From NCBI GenBank assembly GCA_944320255.1, contig CALUGU010000003.1:1-64000 (forward strand): 64,000 bases of DNA, given 5' to 3'. Source of the DNA: an uncultured Prevotella sp. GTDB taxonomy: Bacteria; Bacteroidota; Bacteroidia; Bacteroidales; Bacteroidaceae. Within the stretch, counting starts at the first letter, position 1, and the number at the start of each line of letters is the position of its first letter. Shown here in pieces: positions 37,625 through 46,569 of the stretch. The notes beneath the pieces were generated by a model, which saw nothing but the letters and a program-made list of their open reading frames with translations, did not search any database and had not been told where the DNA came from. The position numbers were made by a program, and so were the translations under genes.

Positions 37625-37717
37625 GGCTTGCCCTTCATTTTTAAGAAAAAATGGGTAATATCCGTATATTTACGTCCATTATGGGCGTCTTTAGGCGTTA
37701 CAATGGCGAATAATGTT

Positions 37718-37725
37718 TAACTTTG
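37718..37725 (+). promoter_or_regulatory. -7 box of uvrB
   Basis: TAACTTTG fits the -7 consensus; no clean TTTG is at the best distance upstream. Transcription would begin near 37732, which argues for the uvrB start at 37757 rather than 37742. Confidence 0.5.
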
Positions 37726-37756
37726 CACAGCTTAACGATAAATGTTTTTACGCGCA

Positions 37757-39790
37757 ATGGGCAAATTCAAACTTGTTTCAGATTATGCTCCAACGGGCGA
37801 CCAGCCAGAGGCCATCAAGCAACTTACCGACGGCATAGAGGAAGGAGAGAAGTCGCAGGTGCTGCTTGGAGTTACGGGTTCGGGCAAGACGTTCACTGTG
37901 GCAAACGTGATAGCCAACGTGAACAAGCCAACGCTGATACTAAGCCACAACAAGACTCTCGCCGCACAGCTGTACAGCGAGATGAAGTCTTTTTTCCCCG
38001 ACAACGCCGTTGAATACTACGTTTCTTATTATGATTACTACCAGCCTGAAGCCTATCTGCCGCAGACCGACACGTACATAGAGAAGGACCTGGCCATCAA
38101 CGAGGAAATCGACCGACTGCGCCTCTCGGCGGTGTCGTCGCTGCTGTCGGGGCGTAAGGACGTCGTAGTGGTGTCCTCGGTGTCGTGCATTTACGGTATG
38201 GGCGGGCCTGTGGAGATGGCAAAGAGCGTCATCTCGATACACCGCGGGCAGAAGCTCGACCGCAACGTATTCCTGCGCAGCCTTGTCAATGCCCTGTATG
38301 TAAGGAACGACTTGGAGCTGAAGCGCGGCAACTTCCGCGTGCGCGGCGACACGGTGGACGTGTTCATGGCATACAGCGACAACGTGCTGCGCGTGTCTTT
38401 CTGGGACGACGAGGTTGACACCATCGAAGAAATCGACTCGGTTAGTTTCCATAGGCTCGCCTCTTTTGACAGTTATCAGATTTATCCCGCCAACCTTTTC
38501 GTCACGTCGAAAGAACAGACCGAGATTGCCGTGCGCCAGATACAAGACGACTTGGTGAAGCAGATAGAATTCTTTAACGAGAACGGTGAACCTCTTAAGG
38601 CCCAGCGCATTAAGGAACGCGTGGAGTATGACATGGAGATGATAAAGGAGCTTGGGCATTGTTCGGGCATAGAGAACTATTCGCGCTATTTCGACGGGCG
38701 CGAACCGGGGCAGAAGCCGTATTGCCTTTTCGACTTTTTCCCGAAAGACTACCTCCTTGTCATCGACGAGAGCCATGTCAGCGTGCCGCAGATAAGCGCG
38801 ATGTACGGCGGCGACCGTGCACGCAAGACCAACCTTGTGGAGTATGGTTTCCGTCTCCCTGCGGCGTTCGACAACCGTCCGCTGACGTTTGACGAGTTCC
38901 ACTCGATGATTAACCAGGTGATTTACGTGTCGGCCACGCCCGCCGACTACGAGCTGGCGGAGGCCGGCGGAGTGGTGGTGGAGCAGGTGATACGCCCCAC
39001 GGGACTGTTAGACCCGGAGATTGAAGTGCGTCCCAGCGAGAACCAGATTGACGACTTGATGGAGGAAATCCTGCAGCGCAACGAGCGAGGGGAGCGCACC
39101 CTCGTCACCACGCTCACCAAGCGCATGGCCGAAGAACTGACGGAGTACCTGCTGAACCACGGCGTGCGCGCCAACTACATCCACAGCGACGTGGCCACGC
39201 TCGACCGTGTGAAGATAATGAACGACCTGCGCGAGGGTGTCTTTGACGTGCTTGTGGGCGTCAACCTCCTGCGTGAGGGGCTTGACTTACCGGAGGTGTC
39301 GCTCGTTGCGATACTCGACGCCGACAAGGAAGGTTTCCTGCGGTCGCACCGTTCGCTGACGCAGACCGCCGGGCGCGCGGCCCGCAACGTCAACGGCAAG
39401 GTGATAATGTACGCCGACAAGATAACCGCCAGTATGCAGCTCACCATCGACGAGACCACCCGCCGCCGCGAGAAGCAGCTGCGTTACAACGAGCTGCACC
39501 ACGTAACGCCGAAGCAGATAACCAAGGGCATCAAGCGCAACGCCCTTAACGAGACCGCCGCCGTGGAGAAGCCAGAGGCCGGTGGCAAATATAAGCCGTA
39601 CATCGAGGAGGAGCACGTGGCTTTCGCCGCCGACCCGATAGTGAAGACGATGAGTCGCGAGCAGCTTGAAAAGAGCATCGCCAACACTACGCGCCTGATG
39701 AAGAAGGCCGCCAAGGAGCTTGACTTCATCCAGGCCGCCCAGTTCCGCGACGAGCTGCTAAGACTTCAAAGCCTATTAAGTGAAAAGTAA
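37757..39790 (+). CDS. uvrB: Excinuclease ABC subunit B
   Basis: DNA-damage-loading helicase of nucleotide excision repair, 677 residues from the ATG at 37757; an in-frame ATG at 37742 would add MFLRA. The family start FKLVSDYAPTGDQPEAI is directly at the chosen N-terminus. Walker A GVTGSGKTFT near 37, the beta-hairpin region EYYVSYYDYYQPEAYLP near 90, DESHVSVPQ near 338, helicase motif QTAGRAARN near 538 and the C-terminal UVR domain (about 630-677) that binds UvrC are all present. Length and motifs are normal. Confidence 0.97.
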   Translation: MGKFKLVSDYAPTGDQPEAIKQLTDGIEEGEKSQVLLGVTGSGKTFTVANVIANVNKPTLILSHNKTLAAQLYSEMKSFFPDNAVEYYVSYYDYYQPEAYLPQTDTYIEKDLAINEEIDRLRLSAVSSLLSGRKDVVVVSSVSCIYGMGGPVEMAKSVISIHRGQKLDRNVFLRSLVNALYVRNDLELKRGNFRVRGDTVDVFMAYSDNVLRVSFWDDEVDTIEEIDSVSFHRLASFDSYQIYPANLFVTSKEQTEIAVRQIQDDLVKQIEFFNENGEPLKAQRIKERVEYDMEMIKELGHCSGIENYSRYFDGREPGQKPYCLFDFFPKDYLLVIDESHVSVPQISAMYGGDRARKTNLVEYGFRLPAAFDNRPLTFDEFHSMINQVIYVSATPADYELAEAGGVVVEQVIRPTGLLDPEIEVRPSENQIDDLMEEILQRNERGERTLVTTLTKRMAEELTEYLLNHGVRANYIHSDVATLDRVKIMNDLREGVFDVLVGVNLLREGLDLPEVSLVAILDADKEGFLRSHRSLTQTAGRAARNVNGKVIMYADKITASMQLTIDETTRRREKQLRYNELHHVTPKQITKGIKRNALNETAAVEKPEAGGKYKPYIEEEHVAFAADPIVKTMSREQLEKSIANTTRLMKKAAKELDFIQAAQFRDELLRLQSLLSEK

Positions 39791-39965
39791 TTTAAAGGTG
39801 AAAAGGTGAAAAGGTGAAAAAGTAAAAAAGTAAAAAAGTAAAAAAGTAAAAACTATCCACATAGGCAACATTAATCTTGTGCGCTTCTTTCTACTTTTTC
39901 ACCTTTTCACCTTTTCACCTTTTCACCTTTTCACTTTTTTACTTTTTTACTTTTTTACCTTTAAA
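39791..39965. repeat. Long inverted repeat of GGTGAAAA units
   Basis: Left part: tandem GGTGAAAA and AGTAAAAA 7-8-nt units (39794-39851). Right part: their complement TTTTCACC and TTTTTTACT (39892-39960). The two halves can fold into a long hairpin around a 40-nt non-repetitive loop. It may act as a terminator after uvrB. Confidence 0.75.
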
Positions 39966-40495
39966 TCCTCTTTTTCCTTTCTTTTTGATTTTCGTTGATG
40001 CCATATAGCTGCGTTATTTTCAAAAACTTTATAGTCCGACGATTATACGGGCTAAAATCGTGTGCAAATGTAACGGCCTTTGTTTCAGGATAATACGCTG
40101 ATTGATGCTTGGAGTGTGCAATCTTTGCGGCTCTTTTTATGAGCAAAAGCCGTTATCTCGACCCTTAATGACGGTTATCTCGACCCTTGTTGACGGCTTT
40201 TACTATCCTTAATGATGGCTTTTACGATGCTTAAAGGGCACCATTTCCACCCTTAAAGGGCATTATTGAGGGTGGTAAGGGCCGTTATTGCCATGTTTTT
40301 CAGCCGTTGCGAGTGTTCCCTTTCGCTATTTTCACTGAAAATGTTGACAAACGCCAAATGACGTTTTGCTATCTGTTTCGCCCTTTCCCGTTGCTTTTTG
40401 TCAGTGCTGATGACGCCGCTCTCCTGGCGTTTCGGCGGTTGTTATGATGCCTTTAAGGCGTTGTTGAAGATGGTAGATGTTGTTAAATAATGCTT
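39966..40495. other. Non-coding spacer with the largest 22-bp array
   Basis: About 530 nt without a gene. It holds the seven-unit array at 40144-40297, and flanking AT-rich or G/T-rich sequence in which nothing was recognised. Confidence 0.6.
40144..40297. repeat. 22-bp periodic array, locus 4 (seven units)
   Basis: Seven units start at 40144, 40166, 40188, 40210, 40232, 40254 and 40276 with no phase slip. Five end in CCT or GCT before TAA or TGT. The first and last contain GCCGTTAT, while units 3 and 4 contain GGCTTTTAC, the opposite-strand form of GTAAAAGCC. The segment 40192-40214 side shares an exact 23-nt word with the array at 53 kb in reverse orientation. Confidence 0.65.
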
Positions 40496-40531
40496 TTTGT
40501 TATGCCTGTCAGGTTTAATTTATTAACTTTG
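40496..40531 (+). promoter_or_regulatory. Promoter of the DUF4468 gene
   Basis: TAACTTTG at 40524-40531 is a good -7 box; TTTG at 40496-40499 is 24 nt upstream, slightly long. The start codon is 20 nt downstream. Confidence 0.5.
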
Positions 40532-40550
40532 CACAAAATTATTCATCACG

Positions 40551-41201
40551 ATGAAACTTATTTTTACCCTTATATCATGCCTCCTGCCGTTGTCGGCAAT
40601 GTCGCAGTCAGTATGGGAAAAGCCCGTAAGCGAGGAGGAAATGAAGAAGCAAGAAGCTGGGCGCGACGAGCAAGAGGAGCTTGGCGAAGACGCTAAATAC
40701 ATGGCCGGGGCGGTGCCGGAGGTTGACGGCAAGGTGCAGTGGACGCTCGACGTTGACGTGCCCGGCAAGACGGCCGACCAGATTTACGACACGGTGCTCA
40801 AGTGCTTCACCGACCTCACGAAGACCGAGAACCAGCTTGAGGGCAGCCAGGTGACGCTCGTCAACAAGAAAGACCGCATCGTAGTGGCGGCCATCAGGGA
40901 ATGGCTGGTGTTCACGGACAAGTTCTTCATGCTCGACAGGACAAAGTTCCATTACACGCTGATCGCCTATTGCAAGGACAACCACCTTACGGTGACGATG
41001 GACCGCATATCATACCGCTACGAGGAAGACCGCACGCGCGACGGCGGCTACGTCTACAAGGCGGAGGAGTGGATAAGCGACGAGAACGCCCTCAACCGCA
41101 AGAAGACGAAGCTGCTGCCCGGCTCGGCCAAGTTCCGCCGCAAGACCATCGACCGCAAGGACTATCTTTTTGACGTGATACGGGGCGCAGTGCTCCGTTG
41201 A
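40551..41201 (+). CDS. DUF4468 exported protein
   Basis: Exported protein of 216 residues with a signal peptide ending near AMSQ. The region about 60-150 (WTLDVDVPGKTADQIYDTV, then TLIAYCKDNHLTVTMDRISYRYE) fits DUF4468, a TBP-like fold common in Bacteroidota periplasmic proteins. The segment 24-50 is rich in Glu and Lys. It precedes a small membrane protein and a porin; a shared envelope role is possible but not shown. Function is unknown. Confidence 0.8.
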   Translation: MKLIFTLISCLLPLSAMSQSVWEKPVSEEEMKKQEAGRDEQEELGEDAKYMAGAVPEVDGKVQWTLDVDVPGKTADQIYDTVLKCFTDLTKTENQLEGSQVTLVNKKDRIVVAAIREWLVFTDKFFMLDRTKFHYTLIAYCKDNHLTVTMDRISYRYEEDRTRDGGYVYKAEEWISDENALNRKKTKLLPGSAKFRRKTIDRKDYLFDVIRGAVLR

Positions 41202-41332
41202 CGCACCACAGGGGCACAGGCTTTGCCGTGCGGCGGCGCGCCGCAGAAGGCCCTGGAGGAGAATAACCAAATAAACAGAAGCCGTGAGCCGCCGCGCGAT
41301 TGCCGGGCGGCGGGCTTCCAAAAAGCAATGAA

Positions 41333-41563
41333 ATGATTACCAACCAAGAAAACCCAGTTGACAACAGGCGACCGGCCCACCGCCGCAACGACGGCGGCGA
41401 CCGTTATATCGTGTTGCGCAACATATTGAACATCATCTTCATGATAGGCGCGATTGCCGGCGTCTTAGTGTATTTTTATGGCAACCGTGACACCGGCACG
41501 ATAATCATCCTCGTGTCAATGGTGTTCAAGATAGTAGAATGTGTTTTCCGTTTTATGAAATGA
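41333..41563 (+). CDS. Small two-helix membrane protein upstream of porin
   Basis: A 76-residue protein with a polar, Arg-rich N-terminus (about 1-25) and two hydrophobic helices (about 29-47 and 52-70) separated by YGNRDTG. Start at 41333; an upstream in-frame Met at 41300 would lie in a GC-rich hairpin region. Its stop overlaps the porin start as ATGA, so the pair is translationally coupled. No family was recognised. Confidence 0.7.
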   Translation: MITNQENPVDNRRPAHRRNDGGDRYIVLRNILNIIFMIGAIAGVLVYFYGNRDTGTIIILVSMVFKIVECVFRFMK

Positions 41564-43902
41564 GAGCAAAGATTTTTGCCGCAGCCATCCTTTGTTTGTT
41601 GTCGTTTTGCATGCCGGCGGGCGCGCAGGATTACAACCAGTTGACCGATACTGGCGACTTAACGTCGTCGGAGAGCTTGAGGAACGACAGGCGCGACTCC
41701 TTGGGGGCAAAGAACAGGGAAATACCGAGAGGGCTGAAGGTGTGGACGGTTGACGAGCGCTTCGGCGAACGCACGGCCGCCGTGCCTGACACCATGCCCC
41801 ATATGTACATGAACTCGATATTCACCGAAGGCCTGCGCGGCGAGTACAACACGCTGGGCAACCTCGGTTCTCCGCGTATCCACCGCGTATTCATCGACCG
41901 CGGCGAGGCGGAACAATTCATGTTCACCCAGCCTTACGACTACTTCATAACGCCCGTGAGCCAGTTCCAGTTCACCAACACGCTGTCGCCGATAACCAAC
42001 ATATCTTATAACACGTGCGGCAACAGGACCAACGGCGAGGAGCATTTCAAGGCGTTGTTCGGCGTCAACGCCGGCAAGGAGCTTGGCATGGGCTTCAAGT
42101 TCGACTATATTTACGGGCGCGGATATTACCAGAACCAAAGCACGTCACACTTCAATTATTCGATGTACGCCTCCTACCTCGGAGAGCGTTACAACGCCCA
42201 CCTGCTCGTGTCGCTGAACCATGAGAAGGTGGCGGAGAACGGCGGCATACTCGACGACAACTACGTCACGCACCCGGAGATATTTGAAGACAACTTCCGC
42301 AACGACGAGATACCGACTGTCCTTTCGCAAAACTGGAACAGGAACGACAACCAGCACATCTTCTTTTCCCACCGGTACAGCTTCGGTTTCCGCCGGAAGG
42401 TGAAGATGACCGAGGACGAAATCAAGGCCAAGAAGTTCGCCATAGAGTCGCAGCGGGAGAATGCCGCACGCAAGGCGAAGGAAGAGGCGCGCAAGAAAGC
42501 CGAGGAAGAAGGGCGCGACTTTGACGAAGACAGCTTCGAGGAGCAGAAGACTTACGCAGGGCGTCCCGACGGAGCGGCGATTGCCGGCAACGAGCCGGCG
42601 GACACCACGGCGGTGAAGGGGGGCAGGATAGCCGTGGACAAGGCAGCGGCTGACAGCCTGCTCGCCGCAGGCGGAGGCGTCGCGGGCGGCGAGCCTGTGG
42701 ACACAACCTGGATGAAAGACGAGTACGTGCCGGTGACGAGCTTCATCCACACCCTGAAGTTCGACAATTACAGCCGAATATACCAGGCTTATGAAACGCC
42801 TGAAAACTTTTACGCCAATACTTACCCGATGTTCGAGCGCGCCGCAGGCGACTCGATTTACGACAAGACAACCCACTATTCGCTCAAAAACACTTTCGCC
42901 GTGGCCTTGCTCGAAGGCTTCAACAAGTGGGCGAAGGCGGGGCTTAAGGCTTTCGTGACGTCGGATTTGCGCCATTTCACGCTGCCTGACTCCGTGATGG
43001 GGCGGCGCAATTCATACAACGAGCACAACCTTAGCGTTGGCGGACAGTTGGTAAAGGCGCAAGGCTCCACCCTGCATTACAACGTCACGGGCGAGGTTTG
43101 GCTTGCAGGCGAAGACGCCGGGCAGCTGAAGGTGGACGGCAATGCCGACCTGAATTTCAGGCTTTTCAAAGACACTGTGACGCTCGCCGCACGTGCTTAT
43201 TTCCACCGTGTCAACCCCACGTTCTATTACCGCCATTACCATTCAAAGCATTTCTGGTGGGACAACGGCGGGCTTGACCAGGAAATCCGCACCCACGTTG
43301 AAGGCGCTTTCTCGCTGAAGCGCACGAGGACTAAGCTCCGCGTGGCTTATGACAATTTGCAGAACTACACCTATTTCGCGCAGAAATACACCGTGGGCGA
43401 AGACTTCGCCCGCTCTGGCAACACCGTGTCGGTAAGGCAAAGCTCAAGCAACATCAGCCTTATCACGCTGCAACTCGCCCAGGACTTCAGGCTCGGCCCG
43501 CTCAACTGGGAGAACCTTATAACCTACCAGAAGTCGAGCGACGAGGACGTGCTGCCCGTTCCGCAGCTTAACGTTTACACCAACCTCTACCTGCACTTCA
43601 AGATAGCCAAGGTGCTCTCCGTGGATTTAGGTGCAGACTTGAGGTATTTCACCAAGTACAAGGCGCTTGATTACAGCCCCGCCCTCGGCCAGTACACCGT
43701 GCAGGACAACGGGGCGGCAAACGTGGAGGTTGGCAATTATCCGTTCGTGAACGTCTATGCCAACATGCACCTGAAGCATACGAGGTTCTTCGTAATGATG
43801 AGCCACGTCAACGCCAGCAACGGCGACAGCTTCCTCGTGCCGCATTATCCGATGAACGGACGCATCTTCCGTTTCGGCGTTTCGTGGAACTTCTTTAACT
43901 GA
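41560..43902 (+). CDS. Putative outer-membrane porin with a charged insertion
   Basis: Outer-membrane protein of 780 residues, matching the Bacteroidota putative porin family. A signal peptide (MRAKIFAAAILCLLSFCMPAG) precedes YMNSIFTEGLRGEYNTLGNLGSPR and QPYDYFITPV, typical for the family's N-terminus, and a barrel ending in the aromatic FRFGVSWNFFN. Residues about 285-390 form an unusual insertion: a Lys/Glu/Ala-rich helix (KAKKFAIESQRENAARKAKE) followed by Gly/Ala/Asp-rich low complexity. Substrate is unknown. Start at 41560 overlaps the previous gene. Confidence 0.85.
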   Translation: MRAKIFAAAILCLLSFCMPAGAQDYNQLTDTGDLTSSESLRNDRRDSLGAKNREIPRGLKVWTVDERFGERTAAVPDTMPHMYMNSIFTEGLRGEYNTLGNLGSPRIHRVFIDRGEAEQFMFTQPYDYFITPVSQFQFTNTLSPITNISYNTCGNRTNGEEHFKALFGVNAGKELGMGFKFDYIYGRGYYQNQSTSHFNYSMYASYLGERYNAHLLVSLNHEKVAENGGILDDNYVTHPEIFEDNFRNDEIPTVLSQNWNRNDNQHIFFSHRYSFGFRRKVKMTEDEIKAKKFAIESQRENAARKAKEEARKKAEEEGRDFDEDSFEEQKTYAGRPDGAAIAGNEPADTTAVKGGRIAVDKAAADSLLAAGGGVAGGEPVDTTWMKDEYVPVTSFIHTLKFDNYSRIYQAYETPENFYANTYPMFERAAGDSIYDKTTHYSLKNTFAVALLEGFNKWAKAGLKAFVTSDLRHFTLPDSVMGRRNSYNEHNLSVGGQLVKAQGSTLHYNVTGEVWLAGEDAGQLKVDGNADLNFRLFKDTVTLAARAYFHRVNPTFYYRHYHSKHFWWDNGGLDQEIRTHVEGAFSLKRTRTKLRVAYDNLQNYTYFAQKYTVGEDFARSGNTVSVRQSSSNISLITLQLAQDFRLGPLNWENLITYQKSSDEDVLPVPQLNVYTNLYLHFKIAKVLSVDLGADLRYFTKYKALDYSPALGQYTVQDNGAANVEVGNYPFVNVYANMHLKHTRFFVMMSHVNASNGDSFLVPHYPMNGRIFRFGVSWNFFN

Positions 43903-43985
43903 CGGCCGTCGTGACTGGTGTTGTGATTTTAATGCGAAATGCCGTAAAATCTTAATTATTGTTACTCTGTTACGGTGATTTTTAG

Positions 43986-43993
43986 TAAATTTG
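43986..43993 (+). promoter_or_regulatory. -7 box of the aminotransferase operon
   Basis: TAAATTTG fits the -7 consensus about 30 nt before the start; the nearest TTG is 24 nt upstream, so the -33 element is poor. Confidence 0.45.
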
Positions 43994-44024
43994 CAATCGT
44001 TTTAACGAAAAAGGATTATAAGTT

Positions 44025-45230
44025 ATGCCCCAAATATCAGTCAGAGGATTGGAAATGCCGGAGTCTCCGATAAGGAAGCTCGCCCCATTGGCCGCTGCGG
44101 CGAAGGCCCGCGGCGTCAAGGTTTACCATCTGAACATTGGCCAGCCGGACTTGCCGACGCCCAAGGTCGCGCTCGACGCCATACGCAACATCGACAGGAC
44201 GATACTTGAATATTCGCCTTCGCAGGGAATTTTGAGTTACCGTAAGAAACTGGTTGGCTATTATAAGAAATACGGCATCAACGTAACCCCGGACGACATA
44301 ATCATCACCTGCGGCGGCAGCGAAGCGGTGTTGTTCGCTTTCATGTCGTGCCTTAACCCCGGCGACGAGATAATCGTGCCAGAACCGGCTTACGCCAACT
44401 ATATGGCTTTTGCCATTTCGGCAGGTGCCAAGATACGCACCATAGCCACGACTATAGACGAAGGCTTCTCGTTGCCGAAGGTTGAGAAGTTCGAGGAGCT
44501 GATTAACGACAGGACGAGAGCCATCCTGATTTGCAATCCGAACAATCCCACGGGGTATTTGTACACCCGCCGCGAGATGCACCAGATACGCGACTTGGTG
44601 AAGAAATACGACCTTTACTTGTTCTCTGACGAGGTTTACCGTGAATATATCTATACAGGTTCGCCCTATATCAGCGCCTGCCACTTGGAAGGAATTGAGC
44701 AAAACGTGGTGCTGATCGACTCGGTGAGCAAGCGTTACAGCGAGTGCGGAATACGCATCGGAGCGTTGATAACGAAAAACGAAGAGGTGCGACGCGCCGT
44801 GATGAAGTTCTGCCAGGCGCGCCTGTCGCCGCCGCTCATCGGGCAGATAGCGGCTGAAGCGTCGTTGGATGCTCCCGAAGAATATTACAGGAATGTGTAC
44901 GACGAATATGTTGAACGCCGTAAATGCCTCATTGACGGGCTGAACCGCATCCCCGGAGTGTATTCGCCGATACCCATGGGGGCGTTTTACACTGTGGCTA
45001 AACTGCCGGTTGACGACAGCGAGAAGTTTTGCCGTTGGTGCCTGGAGGAGTTTAACTATGAGGGTGAGACGGTCATGATGGCTCCGGCTTCAGGCTTTTA
45101 CACTACGCCGGGGGCGGGGCGCAACCAGGTTCGCATAGCATACGTGTTGAATAAAGACGACCTCGCACGCTCGTTGTTGGTGTTGAGGAAGGCCCTTGAG
45201 GCCTATCCTGGAAGGGAGGATGGCGAATGA
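44025..45230 (+). CDS. PLP-dependent class I/II aminotransferase
   Basis: Cytosolic aminotransferase of 401 residues, fold type I. Visible: GQPDLPTP near 38, the phosphate and cofactor region GGSEAVLFAF near 98, NPNNPTG near 174 with the key Asn, DEVYREY near 203 with Asp, and the Schiff-base Lys in SVSKRYSECGIRIG near 236. The family handles aspartate, aromatic or branched substrates; which one cannot be read. The stop overlaps the next gene's start by 4 nt. Confidence 0.92.
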   Translation: MPQISVRGLEMPESPIRKLAPLAAAAKARGVKVYHLNIGQPDLPTPKVALDAIRNIDRTILEYSPSQGILSYRKKLVGYYKKYGINVTPDDIIITCGGSEAVLFAFMSCLNPGDEIIVPEPAYANYMAFAISAGAKIRTIATTIDEGFSLPKVEKFEELINDRTRAILICNPNNPTGYLYTRREMHQIRDLVKKYDLYLFSDEVYREYIYTGSPYISACHLEGIEQNVVLIDSVSKRYSECGIRIGALITKNEEVRRAVMKFCQARLSPPLIGQIAAEASLDAPEEYYRNVYDEYVERRKCLIDGLNRIPGVYSPIPMGAFYTVAKLPVDDSEKFCRWCLEEFNYEGETVMMAPASGFYTTPGAGRNQVRIAYVLNKDDLARSLLVLRKALEAYPGREDGE

Positions 45231-46474
45231 ACCTGCCTTTGTTCATAGCCAGGCGCATTTATTCCGCCAACGACTCACGGCAGAAAGTCAGCCGTCCGGC
45301 CATAAGGATAGCCGTTGCAGGCGTAGCCATTGGTTTGGCCGTTATGCTTGTGTCTGTAAGCATCGTGTTTGGTTTCAAGCATACGATACGTGACAAGGTT
45401 GTTGGTTTTGGCAGCCATATAACTGTCGGCAGTTATAATTCCTTGCACGGGCGGAGCAACGACCCCGTGTGTATGTCTGACAGCATGATGCGCGTTTTGC
45501 GTTCGATTGACGGTGTTGCCCATGTGCAGCGGTACGCGATGAAGCAGGGAATACTCAAGACTGACAGTGACTTTCTTGGCGTGGCGTTCAAGGGTATTGC
45601 CGCAGAGTATGACACAACGTTCATCCACAACAATCTGATAAGCGGCTCAATACCTGCGTTCAGCGATTCCGTCAGCCGCGGTAAGATTCTTGTTTCAAAG
45701 ATAATGGCCGACAGGTTGAGGCTGAAATCAGGTGACAGGGTGTTTGCTTACTTCCTTGGCGACGGTGATGTGCGTGTGCGACGTTTCACTGTTGCTGGAA
45801 TATACCAGACTAATTTGTCGCAGTTTGATAAGGTTTTGTGCTTCACTGACCTTTATACGGCTGTGCGCTTGAATGGCTGGGAACCGGGACAGGCGAGTGG
45901 GGCGGAGGTCTCAATAAATGACTTTGACAGCCTCGACATCGTTGAGAACAGCTTTATCGACAAGGTTAACAGGACTACAGACAAGTACAGCGAGACCTAT
46001 TTTACTGAAACGATACAACGGCTTAACCCGCAGATATTCACTTGGCTCGATTTGCTCGACCTCAATGTTTGGATAATTCTGGCCTTGATGTTGTGTGTGG
46101 CGGGCTTTACAATGATTTCAGGTTTGCTTATAATCATACTTGAACGGACGTCGATGATAGGCGTACTCAAGGCTCTCGGCGCGCGTAATTCAACTATCAG
46201 AAAGACGTTCTTGTGGTTCGCGGTGTTTATCATAGGCAAAGGTATGCTTATCGGCAACGTCATCGGCCTCGGTCTTATCGCATTGCAGCGGTTGACGGGT
46301 GTCGTGAAACTTGACGCCGCGACGTATTATGTTGATGTCGTTCCTGTGGAATTTAATATTCTTGCGATATTGTTGCTCAACGTTGCAACGCTTATTGTCA
46401 GCGTATTTGTGCTGATAGCTCCGAGTTTCCTTGCGTCAAAAGTGCATCCGGCAAGGTCTATGAGATACGAATAG
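45227..46474 (+). CDS. FtsX/LolCE-like ABC transporter permease
   Basis: Inner-membrane permease of 415 residues. One N-terminal helix (about 22-48, IAVAGVAIGLAVMLVSVSIVFGF) is followed by a large periplasmic domain (about 50-265) and three C-terminal helices, the MacB/LolC/E layout. ERTSMIGVLKALGARNSTIRKTF near 305 is the usual coupling loop. It would work with a separate ATPase, in lipoprotein release (LolCDE) or a similar task; the ATPase is not nearby. It overlaps the aminotransferase stop. Confidence 0.85.
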   Translation: MNLPLFIARRIYSANDSRQKVSRPAIRIAVAGVAIGLAVMLVSVSIVFGFKHTIRDKVVGFGSHITVGSYNSLHGRSNDPVCMSDSMMRVLRSIDGVAHVQRYAMKQGILKTDSDFLGVAFKGIAAEYDTTFIHNNLISGSIPAFSDSVSRGKILVSKIMADRLRLKSGDRVFAYFLGDGDVRVRRFTVAGIYQTNLSQFDKVLCFTDLYTAVRLNGWEPGQASGAEVSINDFDSLDIVENSFIDKVNRTTDKYSETYFTETIQRLNPQIFTWLDLLDLNVWIILALMLCVAGFTMISGLLIIILERTSMIGVLKALGARNSTIRKTFLWFAVFIIGKGMLIGNVIGLGLIALQRLTGVVKLDAATYYVDVVPVEFNILAILLLNVATLIVSVFVLIAPSFLASKVHPARSMRYE

Positions 46475-46483
46475 AATAAAATT

Positions 46484-46563
46484 AAAACGGAAAGAGAAAA
46501 GTGAAAAATCCCAATGTCACAAATCAATAAGTATTGGATTTTTCACTTTTCTTTTTCCGTTTA
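46484..46563. terminator. Bidirectional terminator between convergent genes
   Basis: A long stem pairs AAACGGAAAGAGAAAAGTG (from 46485) with CACTTTTCTTTTTCCGTTT (to 46562), with small bulges, and ends in A/T runs on both sides. It separates the permease gene from the convergent nitroreductase-like gene. Confidence 0.85.
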
Positions 46564-46569
46564 ATCTTT

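Noticed and set aside
37940..38902. Long open frame antisense to uvrB (320 codons)
   Set aside because: It lies wholly inside uvrB on the other strand, has no recognisable domain and is rich in Arg, His and Val as expected for a shadow frame of a GC-rich gene.
42145..42975. Open frame antisense to the porin (276 codons)
   Set aside because: Shadow of the porin gene with no start context, signal peptide or known domain.
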